Shown here one piece after another: positions 15,864 through 23,706 of a DNA stretch of 64,000 nucleotides; positions within the stretch are counted from its first letter, which is position 1; every line of letters begins with the position of its first letter. The notes beneath the pieces are model-generated. The model searched no databases and was not told where the DNA came from. It worked only from the letters and a program-made list of their open reading frames with translations. The stretch lies in contig NZ_CP107928.1 of assembly GCF_036030735.1 (NCBI RefSeq), positions 4,526,001-4,590,000 of the forward strand. The letters run 5' to 3'. This DNA is from Streptomyces sp. NBC_00425 (GTDB lineage: Bacteria; Actinomycetota; Actinomycetes; Streptomycetales; Streptomycetaceae). A program made the position numbers and the translations under genes.

Positions 15864-15904
15864 GGCCGCGGCCCGCGGGGCGTGCTGCCCCACGGGCCGC
15901 GGCC
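15864..15904 (-). terminator. Strong stem-loop terminator after the MFS exporter
   Basis: GGCCGCGGCCCG (15864-15875) pairs perfectly with CGGGCCGCGGCC (15893-15904). The stem continues after one C/A mismatch with GGGG/CCCC, closing a 7-nt loop. It lies 27 bp past the exporter stop and insulates the sugar/resistance operon from the RiPP operon. Confidence 0.75.
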
Positions 15905-15930
15905 CGGTCTCCCGTCGCGGTCCGCGACCG

Positions 15931-17658
15931 TCAGGCGTTCTCCGCCACGGCCTTCGGCTCCGTGCCGGCCTCGCTCTGCTCGCCGTGCGCCGCGTTCTTG
16001 CGCGGCAGCAGGAACGTCAGCAGCAGGGTGAGGACCATGCCACCGATGAACCAGCGCAGCGCGTGGGCGAACGTGTCGGCGAAGGTGAGCGCGTTGGTGT
16101 GCTTGCCCGTGTCGGCGAACACCGCGGCGACCTTCGGGTTGCCGGTGAGCTCGGACGGGGCCTTGGCGCAGCTCGGCGCCTGAACGGTCCAGTCCTTCTC
16201 CTTCGCCTGGTCGCTCGTGCACTGCACGAAGTAGTCCACGACCCGGTCCGCGCCCTGCCCGGTGACCGACACGGCGGCCAGGTCCTTGCGCAGCTGCGGG
16301 GCCGCCTCCCGGGAGTTGTCGGCCGCGTTGCCGCCCAGGGCGCCGAAGAAGATGACGCTGACCAGGGCCGTGCCGACGGCGAACCCGAGCTGCTGGTTGG
16401 TGTTGACCAGACCGGAGGCCGAGCCCGCGTCCTGCCGCGGAGCCTCACTGGTGGCCATGTCCGGGATCGGGGACATGACCATGCCGAAGCCGAGCCCGAA
16501 GAAGGCCAGCGGGAGCGCCATCTTCCAGCTGGTGGCCTCGCTGCCGTAGTGCTCCACCACCCAGATGTAGGAGCCGAGGCCCAACAGCACCAGAACCGCG
16601 CCGAGTTGCAGGAGCTTGCGTCCCATCTTCGCGGCGAGGAAGGCGTACGACAGCGCCGACGTGACGAAGGTGGCGATGCAGAACGGCAGGCTGGTCAGAC
16701 CGGCGCGGATCGGGCTCCAGCCCAGGCCGACCTGCATGTACAGGCTCCAGGACAGGAAGAACACGCCCACGCCGATGTTGAACGCGAGCTGCACGCTGAG
16801 CGCCGAGGAGAAGCTGCGCAGCCGGAACAGGTTGAGCGCGACCAGCGGCGAACCGTCCCTTCGGGTTCGGGCCTGCTGCTGGCGGACGAACACGAACAGC
16901 GACACCGGCGTCAGCGCCAGCAGGACGAAGCCCCAGGCCGGCCAGCCCAGCTCGCGCCCCTGGATGAGCGGGAAGACGAGCAGGAACAGGGTGACGGCGG
17001 CGAGGACCGCGCCGAGGATGTCCAGCCGCAGCGCCACCGGCGCCTTGGACTCGACGATGCTCCTCTGTCCGACGATCAGACCGAAGAGGCCGACGGGGAT
17101 GTTGATGAGGAACACCAGCCGCCATTCCAGGCCGAACAGGTTCCACTCGACCAGCAGGCCGCCGAGGCTCAGACCGGTGAGCGCGGCGAGACCGGCCACC
17201 GTGCCGAACATGCCGAACGCCTTGGCGCGCTCCTGCGGCGGGAAGCTGACGTGGATGATGGCCAGGACCTGCGGCACCATGATCGAGGCGAAGCCGCCCT
17301 GGGCCAGCCGGGACACGATCAGCATGCCCGGGTCGACCGACACGGCCGCGGCCAGCGAGGCGAGGGTGAAGCCCGCCACGCCGATCTGGAAGATCCGCTT
17401 GCGGCCGTAGATGTCACCGAGCCTGCCGCCGAGGATCAGCAGCAGGGCGAAGGCGAGCTGATAGCCGGCGGTGACCCACTGGATGTCCGCGTAGCCGGCG
17501 TCGAGATCGGTTCGGATGGAGGGGATCGCCACGTTCAGGATCGTGCTGTCGAGCATGTCCATGAACGCGGCCACGAGGATCACGGTCAACGCGATCCAGC
17601 GCTTGGGATTGAGCTCTCCCTCCCGCTCCCCGGACGACGTTGCTTCCAGAGCGGTCAC
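15931..17658 (-). CDS. MFS drug exporter, DHA2 (14-TM) family
   Basis: A 575-residue EmrB/QacA-type proton-coupled exporter. The DHA2 motif FMDMLDSTILNVAIPSI is in TM1 and the MFS motif A GRLGDIYGRKRIF lies between TM2 and TM3. Fourteen hydrophobic segments can be counted, with a large polar loop near residues 455-525 before the last TM. It probably exports the cluster product. GTG at 17658 has AAGGAG upstream. It is the last gene of the minus-strand operon GT, UvrA-like, 3-ketoreductase, cupin, exporter, 45 bp after the cupin gene. Confidence 0.92.
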   Translation of the reverse strand: MTALEATSSGEREGELNPKRWIALTVILVAAFMDMLDSTILNVAIPSIRTDLDAGYADIQWVTAGYQLAFALLLILGGRLGDIYGRKRIFQIGVAGFTLASLAAAVSVDPGMLIVSRLAQGGFASIMVPQVLAIIHVSFPPQERAKAFGMFGTVAGLAALTGLSLGGLLVEWNLFGLEWRLVFLINIPVGLFGLIVGQRSIVESKAPVALRLDILGAVLAAVTLFLLVFPLIQGRELGWPAWGFVLLALTPVSLFVFVRQQQARTRRDGSPLVALNLFRLRSFSSALSVQLAFNIGVGVFFLSWSLYMQVGLGWSPIRAGLTSLPFCIATFVTSALSYAFLAAKMGRKLLQLGAVLVLLGLGSYIWVVEHYGSEATSWKMALPLAFFGLGFGMVMSPIPDMATSEAPRQDAGSASGLVNTNQQLGFAVGTALVSVIFFGALGGNAADNSREAAPQLRKDLAAVSVTGQGADRVVDYFVQCTSDQAKEKDWTVQAPSCAKAPSELTGNPKVAAVFADTGKHTNALTFADTFAHALRWFIGGMVLTLLLTFLLPRKNAAHGEQSEAGTEPKAVAENA

Positions 17659-17703
17659 GATCTTCTCCTTCTATGGGGGGTGTGTGTGCGGCGGGTTGGT
17701 CGG

Positions 17704-18123
17704 TCAGAGCAACACGTAGGGATGCGTGTCGCTCGGCGAGTAGGCGTGCGAGGCCACCTCCACCACCTGGGTGGGGCTGAGCGCCATGTAGCTGTGCACG
17801 AGGCGCGGGTGAACGGTGACCAGGTCCCCTGCGACCAGCACGGTGTCGAAGCGCTGGCCGGTGTCGAGGTCGTAGTACGCGGCTCTCATTTCGCCGGAGA
17901 TCACGAACATCACCTCGGTCTTGTCGAGGTGGTAGTGGTTTCCGCGGCACGGTCCGCCCGGCAGGCAGTCCCAGTACGCGGCGAACCGGTAGGCGTCGCC
18001 GTTGGCGAACCTCACCAGATCCCCGGCGGGAGAGGAGAGCCTGCCCGGACCGTCGCCGGGTATCACGTCACGGAATTTCGTGATGCGCTCACAGCGCAGC
18101 TTGTCGGTGACAGCGGAGTTCAT
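17704..18123 (-). CDS. Cupin-fold protein, probable NDP-sugar pathway isomerase/epimerase-like
   Basis: A 139-residue single cupin domain. The metal/sugar-binding segment GNHYHLDKTEVMFVISGE and the later HPRLVHSYMAL give the cupin motif histidines. Similar small cupins (WxcM/FdtA-like) act on NDP-ketohexoses. Here it is translationally coupled (ATGA overlap) to the preceding NDP-hexose 3-ketoreductase, which supports a sugar role. The exact reaction cannot be assigned. A cupin involved in polyketide oxidation is the alternative. Confidence 0.7.
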   Translation of the reverse strand: MNSAVTDKLRCERITKFRDVIPGDGPGRLSSPAGDLVRFANGDAYRFAAYWDCLPGGPCRGNHYHLDKTEVMFVISGEMRAAYYDLDTGQRFDTVLVAGDLVTVHPRLVHSYMALSPTQVVEVASHAYSPSDTHPYVLL

Positions 18124-19268
18124 AAGGCCCCTCTCGGGTCGTCCCAGCTCGGAACAGGGTGCTGTGCGGCGCTGGAAGCGGCCTTGTCCGCCGCTCGAAC
18201 CTCGGCGACCAGCCGGGCCACCGTGAGGGCCCGCTCCTGGTGCCGTTCGCGAAGACCCCGCTCGGCCCCGAGGCCCTCACGGGTCCGTCGGGTCTGATGG
18301 GTCTGTTGGGTCTGTTGGGTCTGAAGGGTCTGTTGGGTCTCTCCGGTGAGCCGGCTCTGCCGGACGGCGTGCGAGAACGCGCGGACCGCCTCGAGGAACT
18401 GGTCCTCGGGGTGCAGGACGAGTTCCTCGACGCCCTCCGGCCGCTCCACGCGGATCACCGGACAGTGGTCGGCGGGCGGCGCGTAGGCGCGCTCCACCCG
18501 GATCCGCCCCGCGCTCCCCCACAGCTCGTACGCGGCCCGGTAGGCGTGCTCCATGCCGAACACCACCTGCGCGGTGACGCCGTCCGGCGCGGCCAGCAGG
18601 ACCGCTCCACCGGTGTCCACGCCGTGCACGGGGTGCCGGCGCAGCCGCGCCCCGCACACCGTGAGCTCGGGGCCGAGGAAGAAGCAGGCGGCGAGCAGCG
18701 GGTTGACGGCGATGTCCAGCAGGGCGCCGCCGCCGAGGGCCGCGTCGTAGCGGACGTCGCCCGGTGGCGGCGCGGGGATGGCGAACTCCCCCGTGAAGCT
18801 GCGCAGTTCACCGATGGCGCCGGCCGCGAGCAGCTCCCGCACCCGCCGGTGCAGCGGGTGCCGCGGGAACATGAAGTTCTCGGCGAGCACCAGCCCGCGC
18901 GACGCGGCCAGTCCGAACAGCCGGCGGGTGGAGTCGACGTCGCCGGTCAGGGGTTTCTCGCCGAGCACGTGCTTGCCCGCCCGTAACGCCCGTTCGATCC
19001 ACCGGGCGTGCAGGGCGACGGGCAGCGGCACGTAGACGGCCTCCACCTGCGGGTCGGCGATCAGGCGTTCGTAGCCCGTCACGGCGGCGCAGTCGTACCG
19101 GTCGGCCACCTCGCGCGCCCGGCCGCCGTCCCGGCTGGCCACGGCCACCACCCGGCTGCCGGGGTCCGCCGCGAGGGCGGGCAGCACCCGGCGGCGGGCG
19201 ATGTCCGCGCACCCCAGCACACCGATCCGGACCGGCTCCGAGCCCGACGTGGGCGACCCCTTCATCAC
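18120..19268 (-). CDS. NDP-hexose 3-ketoreductase (Gfo/Idh/MocA family)
   Basis: A 382-residue oxidoreductase. The N-terminal Rossmann motif is RIGVLGCADIARRRVLPAL, the catalytic EKP motif is in GKHVLGEKPLTGD, and GGGALLDIAVNPLLAACF sits in the substrate domain. This matches the TylCII/KijD10-type enzymes that reduce the 3-keto group left by 2,3-dehydratase in 2,6-dideoxysugar pathways. The start is GTG 19268, overlapping the UvrA-like stop (GTGA). ATG 19265 is also possible. Residues about 308-330 are an atypical Q/T-rich insertion encoded by a 9-bp tandem repeat, and they are probably a surface loop. Confidence 0.88.
   Translation of the reverse strand: MMKGSPTSGSEPVRIGVLGCADIARRRVLPALAADPGSRVVAVASRDGGRAREVADRYDCAAVTGYERLIADPQVEAVYVPLPVALHARWIERALRAGKHVLGEKPLTGDVDSTRRLFGLAASRGLVLAENFMFPRHPLHRRVRELLAAGAIGELRSFTGEFAIPAPPPGDVRYDAALGGGALLDIAVNPLLAACFFLGPELTVCGARLRRHPVHGVDTGGAVLLAAPDGVTAQVVFGMEHAYRAAYELWGSAGRIRVERAYAPPADHCPVIRVERPEGVEELVLHPEDQFLEAVRAFSHAVRQSRLTGETQQTLQTQQTQQTHQTRRTREGLGAERGLRERHQERALTVARLVAEVRAADKAASSAAQHPVPSWDDPRGAL
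18282..18344 (-). repeat. In-frame 9-bp tandem repeat within the 3-ketoreductase gene
   Basis: Seven consecutive 9-bp units of the type GGTCTGTTG (plus strand) occur here, three of them identical. On the coding strand they encode a TQQ/TLQ/THQ tripeptide series near the C-terminus of the enzyme. Because the unit is three codons long, slippage would change loop length without a frameshift. Confidence 0.8.
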
Positions 19269-21772
19269 GGCCGCCCGCTCGTCCCCAGCACGTCACGCAG
19301 GAAACGCCCGGTGTGGCCGTCCGACTGCCCGGCCACCTGCTCGGGGGTCCCCGCGGCGACCAGCGCGCCGCCTCCGTCGCCGCCTTCCGGACCGATGTCC
19401 ACCACCCAGTCCGCCGTCTTGATCAGGTCGAGGTTGTGCGACACGGCCAGCACGGTGTGCCCCTTGTCCACCAGGCTGTGCAGCACCGACAGCAACCGCT
19501 CGATGTCACTGGAGTGCAGGCCGGTCGTCGGCTCGTCGAGCAGGTAGAGGGTGTGCGCGCCCGCCCTGCGCTGCAGCTCGTTGGCCAGCTTGACGCGCTG
19601 GGCCTCACCGCCGGAGAGCGTGGTCGCCGACTGCCCCAGCCGCAGGTAGCCGAGGCCGACCTCGTCGAGCACCCGCAGCGGGGCCTCGATGGCGGGCTCC
19701 CCCGCGAAGAACTCCAGCGCCTCCTCGACGGGCATGGCCAGCACCTCGGCGATGTTCTTGCCGCGGTAGCGGATCTCCAGCGTCTCCGCGTTGTAGCGGG
19801 TGCCGTCACAGGTCTCGCAGTGCAGGAAGACGTCGGGCAGCAGCTGCATCTCGATCTTGATGGAGCCGTCGCCGGTGCAGGTCTCGCAGCGTCCGCCCGC
19901 CGAGTTGAAGGAGAACCGGCCCGGCTTGTAGCGGCGCTTCTTCGCCTCCGCGGTCTGGCAGAACACCTTGCGGACACTGTCGAAGACGCCGGTGTACGTC
20001 GCCGGCGTCGACCGGCCCGAACGCCCGATCGGCGCCTGGTCCACCCTGATCACCCGGTCGACGTGGTGCAGCCCCTCGATCCTGGTGTGGGCGCCCGGCG
20101 CCGGCGCGTCGCCGCCCAGCGCGCCCTCCACGGCCGGGTAGAGGATGTCGTCCACCAGCGTGGACTTGCCGGCCCCCGACACCCCGGTCACCGCAATGAA
20201 GGTGCCGAGCGGGAAGGCGACGTCGAACCCGGCGAGGTTGTTCTCCTTCGCGCCGTACACGGCGATCCTGCGGTCCGGCGCCCCGGGCCGTCGGCTCGCG
20301 GGCACCGCGATGCCGCGCGTGCCGCTCGTGTAGCCGCCGGTCGGCGAGTCCGGGTCGCCGAGCAGTTGTTCGGCCGGGCCGCTGAACAGCAGCTCGCCAC
20401 CGTGCTCACCGGCCGCCGGACCGAGTTCCACCACCCAGTCCGCGGCTTTGATCATCTGGTGGTCGTGCTCGACGATGAGCACCGTGTTGCCCTGGTCGCG
20501 CAGGTCCTGAAGGGTGGCCACCAGCTTCTCGATGTCCCTGGGGTGCAGACCGGTGGTCGGCTCGTCCAGGACGTAGAGCAGCCCGAACATGTCGGTGCCG
20601 AGCAGTCCGGCCAGCCGGATGCGCTGTGACTCGCCGCCGGACAGGGTGCGCGCCGGACGGTCGAGACTGAGGTACTCCAGCCCCATCCGCGTCAGATGGC
20701 CGAGCCGCTGCACGATCTCCTCCAGGGCCTGGCCGACGGCGGCGCGCTCGCGCTCCGCGACGTCCAGCTCCTGGAAGAAGCGCAGCGACACGGAGACCGG
20801 CAGCGCCGTCACCTCCGCGATGCCGCGCCCGGCGACCCGGACCGCGAGCTGCGCCGGGTTGAGCCGGCCGCCCCCGCACTCACGGCAGGGCGCCGGCCGC
20901 ATGTAGTTCTCCAGCTGCCCGAAGTTCTCACCGCCGGACTTGCGGTACCGCTCGTAGAGCCAGGGCACCACCCCGGTGAACACCACGTCCTTGACCGGGT
21001 CGCCGGGCTTGTCGAACTTGCGGGCCCGGACCTTGATGTCGGTGCCGTGCAGCAGCGTGTGCCGCAGCCCCTCCGACAGCTCCTCCCAGGGCGTGTCCTC
21101 GTCCTCGCCCAGCAGTTGCGCCACCGCGCGGGCCTTCATCCGCTCCGGCTCGGTGAACGTGGGCCGCCAGGGCGTGATCGCGCCCTCCAGCAGGGAGCGG
21201 CCCGGATCGGCGACCAGGGTCGTGGGGTCCACCTCGAGCCGGGTGCCGACGCCCTGGCAGGCGGTGCACTGGCCGAAGGGCAGGTTGAAGGAGAAGGCCC
21301 CGTTGGTCATCTCGGGCAGCGCGCTGTCGTGCCCCTGCGGGCAGGCGTCGCCGGCCAGCTCGGTCCCGCACACGGTGCAGTGCGGGTGCCCGATCCGCGC
21401 GAACACGACCCGCAGCAGGTCGTACACCTCGGTGACCGTGCCCACCGTGGACCGCGGGCTGCGGGAGGCCGAGGAACGCTGGTCGACCGCGACGGCCGAG
21501 CACAGGCCGCCGATGTGGTCGACGTCCGGCTTGTCCATCTGGTGCATGAACTGGCGGGCGAAGGTCGACATGCTCTGCAGCTGGCGCCGCTGGCCCTCGG
21601 CATAGATCGTGGCGAAGGCCAGGGACGACTTGCCCGAGCCGGAGACGCCGGTGAACACCGTGAGGTTGCGGTGCGGCAGGTCCACGTCGACGCCGCGCAG
21701 GTTGTGCTCGCGGGCGCCGCGCACCTCGAGCGTCTCCGGCAGCAGGTGCGCGCGGCTGTTGGTGTCGCTCAA
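19265..21772 (-). CDS. UvrA-like ABC ATPase of self-resistance type (DrrC-like, class II UvrA)
   Basis: An 835-residue paralogue of excinuclease UvrA with two ABC modules. The Walker A motifs are TGVSGSGKSSLAFATIYAEG and TGVSGAGKSTLVDD, the two ABC signatures are RTLSGGESQRIRLAG and TTLSGGEAQRVKLAN, and the Walker B segments are YVLDEPTTGLH and YLLDEPTTGLH. Zinc-finger Cys pairs include CRECGGGRLN, CETCTGDG and CETCDGTR. It is about 110-120 residues shorter than housekeeping UvrA, as in DrrC, which protects the daunorubicin producer. It starts at TTG 21772 after AAGGAAA, 14 bp beyond the glycosyltransferase. With the AlkZ-like glycosylase it argues for a DNA-binding product. Confidence 0.92.
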   Translation of the reverse strand: MSDTNSRAHLLPETLEVRGAREHNLRGVDVDLPHRNLTVFTGVSGSGKSSLAFATIYAEGQRRQLQSMSTFARQFMHQMDKPDVDHIGGLCSAVAVDQRSSASRSPRSTVGTVTEVYDLLRVVFARIGHPHCTVCGTELAGDACPQGHDSALPEMTNGAFSFNLPFGQCTACQGVGTRLEVDPTTLVADPGRSLLEGAITPWRPTFTEPERMKARAVAQLLGEDEDTPWEELSEGLRHTLLHGTDIKVRARKFDKPGDPVKDVVFTGVVPWLYERYRKSGGENFGQLENYMRPAPCRECGGGRLNPAQLAVRVAGRGIAEVTALPVSVSLRFFQELDVAERERAAVGQALEEIVQRLGHLTRMGLEYLSLDRPARTLSGGESQRIRLAGLLGTDMFGLLYVLDEPTTGLHPRDIEKLVATLQDLRDQGNTVLIVEHDHQMIKAADWVVELGPAAGEHGGELLFSGPAEQLLGDPDSPTGGYTSGTRGIAVPASRRPGAPDRRIAVYGAKENNLAGFDVAFPLGTFIAVTGVSGAGKSTLVDDILYPAVEGALGGDAPAPGAHTRIEGLHHVDRVIRVDQAPIGRSGRSTPATYTGVFDSVRKVFCQTAEAKKRRYKPGRFSFNSAGGRCETCTGDGSIKIEMQLLPDVFLHCETCDGTRYNAETLEIRYRGKNIAEVLAMPVEEALEFFAGEPAIEAPLRVLDEVGLGYLRLGQSATTLSGGEAQRVKLANELQRRAGAHTLYLLDEPTTGLHSSDIERLLSVLHSLVDKGHTVLAVSHNLDLIKTADWVVDIGPEGGDGGGALVAAGTPEQVAGQSDGHTGRFLRDVLGTSGRP

Positions 21773-21786
21773 CGGGGTTTCCTTCC

Positions 21787-22953
21787 CTACCGTCCCGGCC
21801 TGGCGCCGGCGAGTTCTTCGATGACGGGCACGACGGACGCCGGAGACGGCATCGCGGCCACCTCCGCGCGCAGTGCCCGGGCCTTGACGCCGTACGACTC
21901 GTCCTCGAGCAGGGCGCGGCAGTTCTCCACGACGGCTTCCGGGTCGATGGGCTGTCCCACCAGCTGGCGGGCGGAGCCGTACGCGGTGACACGGCGCGCG
22001 CTGTCGTACTGCTCGGCGACGATCGGCTGCGGGACCAGCAGCTGCGGCAGTCCCGCGAGGATCGCCGCCATGGTGGAGCCGCCGCCGCAGTGGTGGACCA
22101 CCAGGTCACAGGAGGGCAGCACCGAGGCGAGCGGCAGGAAGCCGGCGGCCAGCACCGCGTCGGGCAGCGGGCCCAGCTCGGGGACGATGTCGTCGGCGAC
22201 CGCGACGAGCAGCTCCACGCCCAGCGCGGGCAGCGAGTTGACCAGGTCCTTGAGCACCCGGGCGCCGCCGGCCGCCGGTGCCACCGTGCCCAGGGTGAGC
22301 AGCAGGCGGGGGCGCTCGCGCGCCTCGAACACCCACGACGGCACGGTGGCCGGCGGGTCGTACTGGACGTAGCGCATCGGGACGCCGTGGGCGCCCCCGG
22401 CGGGCAGCAGCGAGGCCGGGCAGGGTTCCAGCGCCAGGTCGGGCTCGGGCAGGGCGCCCAGGCCCAGCTCGGTCAGTTCCGGCGTCAGCTCGTCGGCCCC
22501 CGACTTGTCCATCTCGCGGAAGTAGCCGAGGCCGACGCCGTGCTCGACCCAGGGGATGCCCTTCAGCTGCGCCACGACGCCGGCCGCGTAGGTGTGCGGC
22601 TCGGCGACGATGACGTCGGGCTTCCACTTCTCGGCGACGTCGAGGAGGCCGGGCAGGGTACGGGCGGCGAGCCGGCCGAAGCCGCGGCCCGCCTGCTCCA
22701 GCATCTGCGGCTCCTCACGCGCGAACGCGATGGGTTCGCCCTGCCGGTCGTGGGCCATGACCTCCCGCATGTGCATCGGCCCGTAGGTCGGGATGAAGGG
22801 CATCCCCGAGCCGTTGGCCACGGGGGCAAGGCTCTCCGGTGCGGCGACCAGCACGTCGTGACCCGCCGCGCGCAGCGCCCAGGCCAGCGGGACGACCGGA
22901 CAGTAGAGCCCGTAGCTCGGGCCGGTGCTCACGAGAATCCTCATGCTGGTCAT
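21787..22953 (-). CDS. Antibiotic glycosyltransferase (GT1, GT-B fold)
   Basis: A 388-residue glycosyltransferase of the macrolide/aromatic polyketide type. The N-terminal acceptor domain begins MRILVSTGPSYGLYCPVVPLAWALRAAGHDV. The C-terminal donor domain has LPLASVLPSCDLVVHHCGGGSTMAAIL and LPQLLVPQPIVAEQYDSARRV, the nucleotide-sugar signature. It is expected to attach the cluster deoxysugar to the aglycone. ATG at 22953 is used. ATG at 22944 would begin exactly at MRIL, and longer starts run into the divergent epimerase promoter. It is the first gene of the GT-to-exporter operon. Confidence 0.92.
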   Translation of the reverse strand: MTSMRILVSTGPSYGLYCPVVPLAWALRAAGHDVLVAAPESLAPVANGSGMPFIPTYGPMHMREVMAHDRQGEPIAFAREEPQMLEQAGRGFGRLAARTLPGLLDVAEKWKPDVIVAEPHTYAAGVVAQLKGIPWVEHGVGLGYFREMDKSGADELTPELTELGLGALPEPDLALEPCPASLLPAGGAHGVPMRYVQYDPPATVPSWVFEARERPRLLLTLGTVAPAAGGARVLKDLVNSLPALGVELLVAVADDIVPELGPLPDAVLAAGFLPLASVLPSCDLVVHHCGGGSTMAAILAGLPQLLVPQPIVAEQYDSARRVTAYGSARQLVGQPIDPEAVVENCRALLEDESYGVKARALRAEVAAMPSPASVVPVIEELAGARPGR

Positions 22954-22968
22954 GCAACCGGCCGCCAC

Positions 22969-23024
22969 TCGAGCCGTACTTGAGCCGCCGCCACCAGCGG
23001 TGCTCGAGCCGTGTCTCGTAGCTT
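22969..23024 (+). promoter_or_regulatory. Probable SARP-activated promoter of the epimerase-P450 operon
   Basis: TCGAGCC (22969-22975), 4 nt and TTGAGCC (22980-22986) form a 7+4 bp direct repeat. A second perfect TCGAGCC lies at 23004-23010, exactly 8 nt before TAGCTT (23019-23024), a -10-like hexamer. The downstream ATG at 23033 starts 9 bp after this hexamer, so transcripts may be leaderless. This agrees with the absence of a good ribosome-binding site. The same 79-bp gap must also serve the divergent glycosyltransferase operon. Confidence 0.65.
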
Positions 23025-23032
23025 CGCGGGCC

Positions 23033-23704
23033 ATGGAGATCGAGGAGATGGCCGTGCGGGACGCCTACCGCATCCGGCCGCGAATCCACAGCGACGAGCG
23101 GGGTGCTTTCTTCGAGTCCTTCCGGGACGAGGAGTTCACCCGCGTCACCGGCCACGTGTTCCGGCCGGTGCAGACCAACTTCTCCGTCAACCACCGCAAC
23201 GTGCTGCGCGGCATGCACGGGGTGAGTCTGCCGCCGGGCCAGGCCAAGTACGTCACCTGCGTCCGGGGCGCGGTGCTGGACGTGGTGCTGGACGTGCGCG
23301 TCGGCTCGCCGACGTTCGGCGGCCACGACGTGAGCCTGCTGGAGCCGGGGAAGGGCACGGCGGTGTTCCTGCCCGACGGGATGGCGCACGGTTTCGTGTC
23401 ACTGACCGACGACTCCTGCGTCAGCTACGTGTTCGACACCCCGTACGTTCCGGGCACTCCCTTCGAGATCGACCCGTTCGACCCTGATCTGGCCCTGCCC
23501 TGGCCCTCGACACAGGAACCGGTGGTGGTGGCGCCGAAGGACCTCCAGGCGCCGAGTCTGTCCCGGGCCGCCGAACTCGGCATCCTGCCCCGCTACGAGG
23601 ACTGTCTGGCGCACTACGCCCGGCAGCGCTCCGCTTTCCTTTCGCATTCGCCTTGGAACGCGATTCCGAGCCGACCTTCTGAATTCGCCGGAGAAAAGGA
23701 GTAG
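23033..23704 (+). CDS. dTDP-4-keto-6-deoxyhexose 3,5-epimerase-like (RmlC family)
   Basis: A 223-residue RmlC-family cupin. Landmarks are RIRPRIHSDERGAFFESFRDEEF, NFSVNHRNVLRGMHGV (with the catalytic-base His in RGMH), VRGAVLDVVLDVRVGSPTFG and FLPDGMAHGFVSL. Such enzymes epimerise C5, and in some cases C3, of NDP-4-keto sugars, converting D to L series. Together with the 2,3-dehydratase and 3-ketoreductase this suggests an L-configured 2,6-dideoxysugar. ATG at 23033 is used. The -10-like hexamer 9 bp upstream suggests leaderless translation. The P450 gene starts 2 bp after its stop. Confidence 0.88.
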   Translation: MEIEEMAVRDAYRIRPRIHSDERGAFFESFRDEEFTRVTGHVFRPVQTNFSVNHRNVLRGMHGVSLPPGQAKYVTCVRGAVLDVVLDVRVGSPTFGGHDVSLLEPGKGTAVFLPDGMAHGFVSLTDDSCVSYVFDTPYVPGTPFEIDPFDPDLALPWPSTQEPVVVAPKDLQAPSLSRAAELGILPRYEDCLAHYARQRSAFLSHSPWNAIPSRPSEFAGEKE

Positions 23705-23706
23705 TC

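Noticed and set aside
15841..18297. 818-codon plus-strand ORF opposite the MFS and cupin genes
   Set aside because: It is a His/Asp/Gln/Arg-rich shadow of transmembrane codons, with no motifs.
18282..18344. Possible CRISPR-like repeat
   Set aside because: The 9-bp units are contiguous with no spacers and lie in frame inside an enzyme gene.
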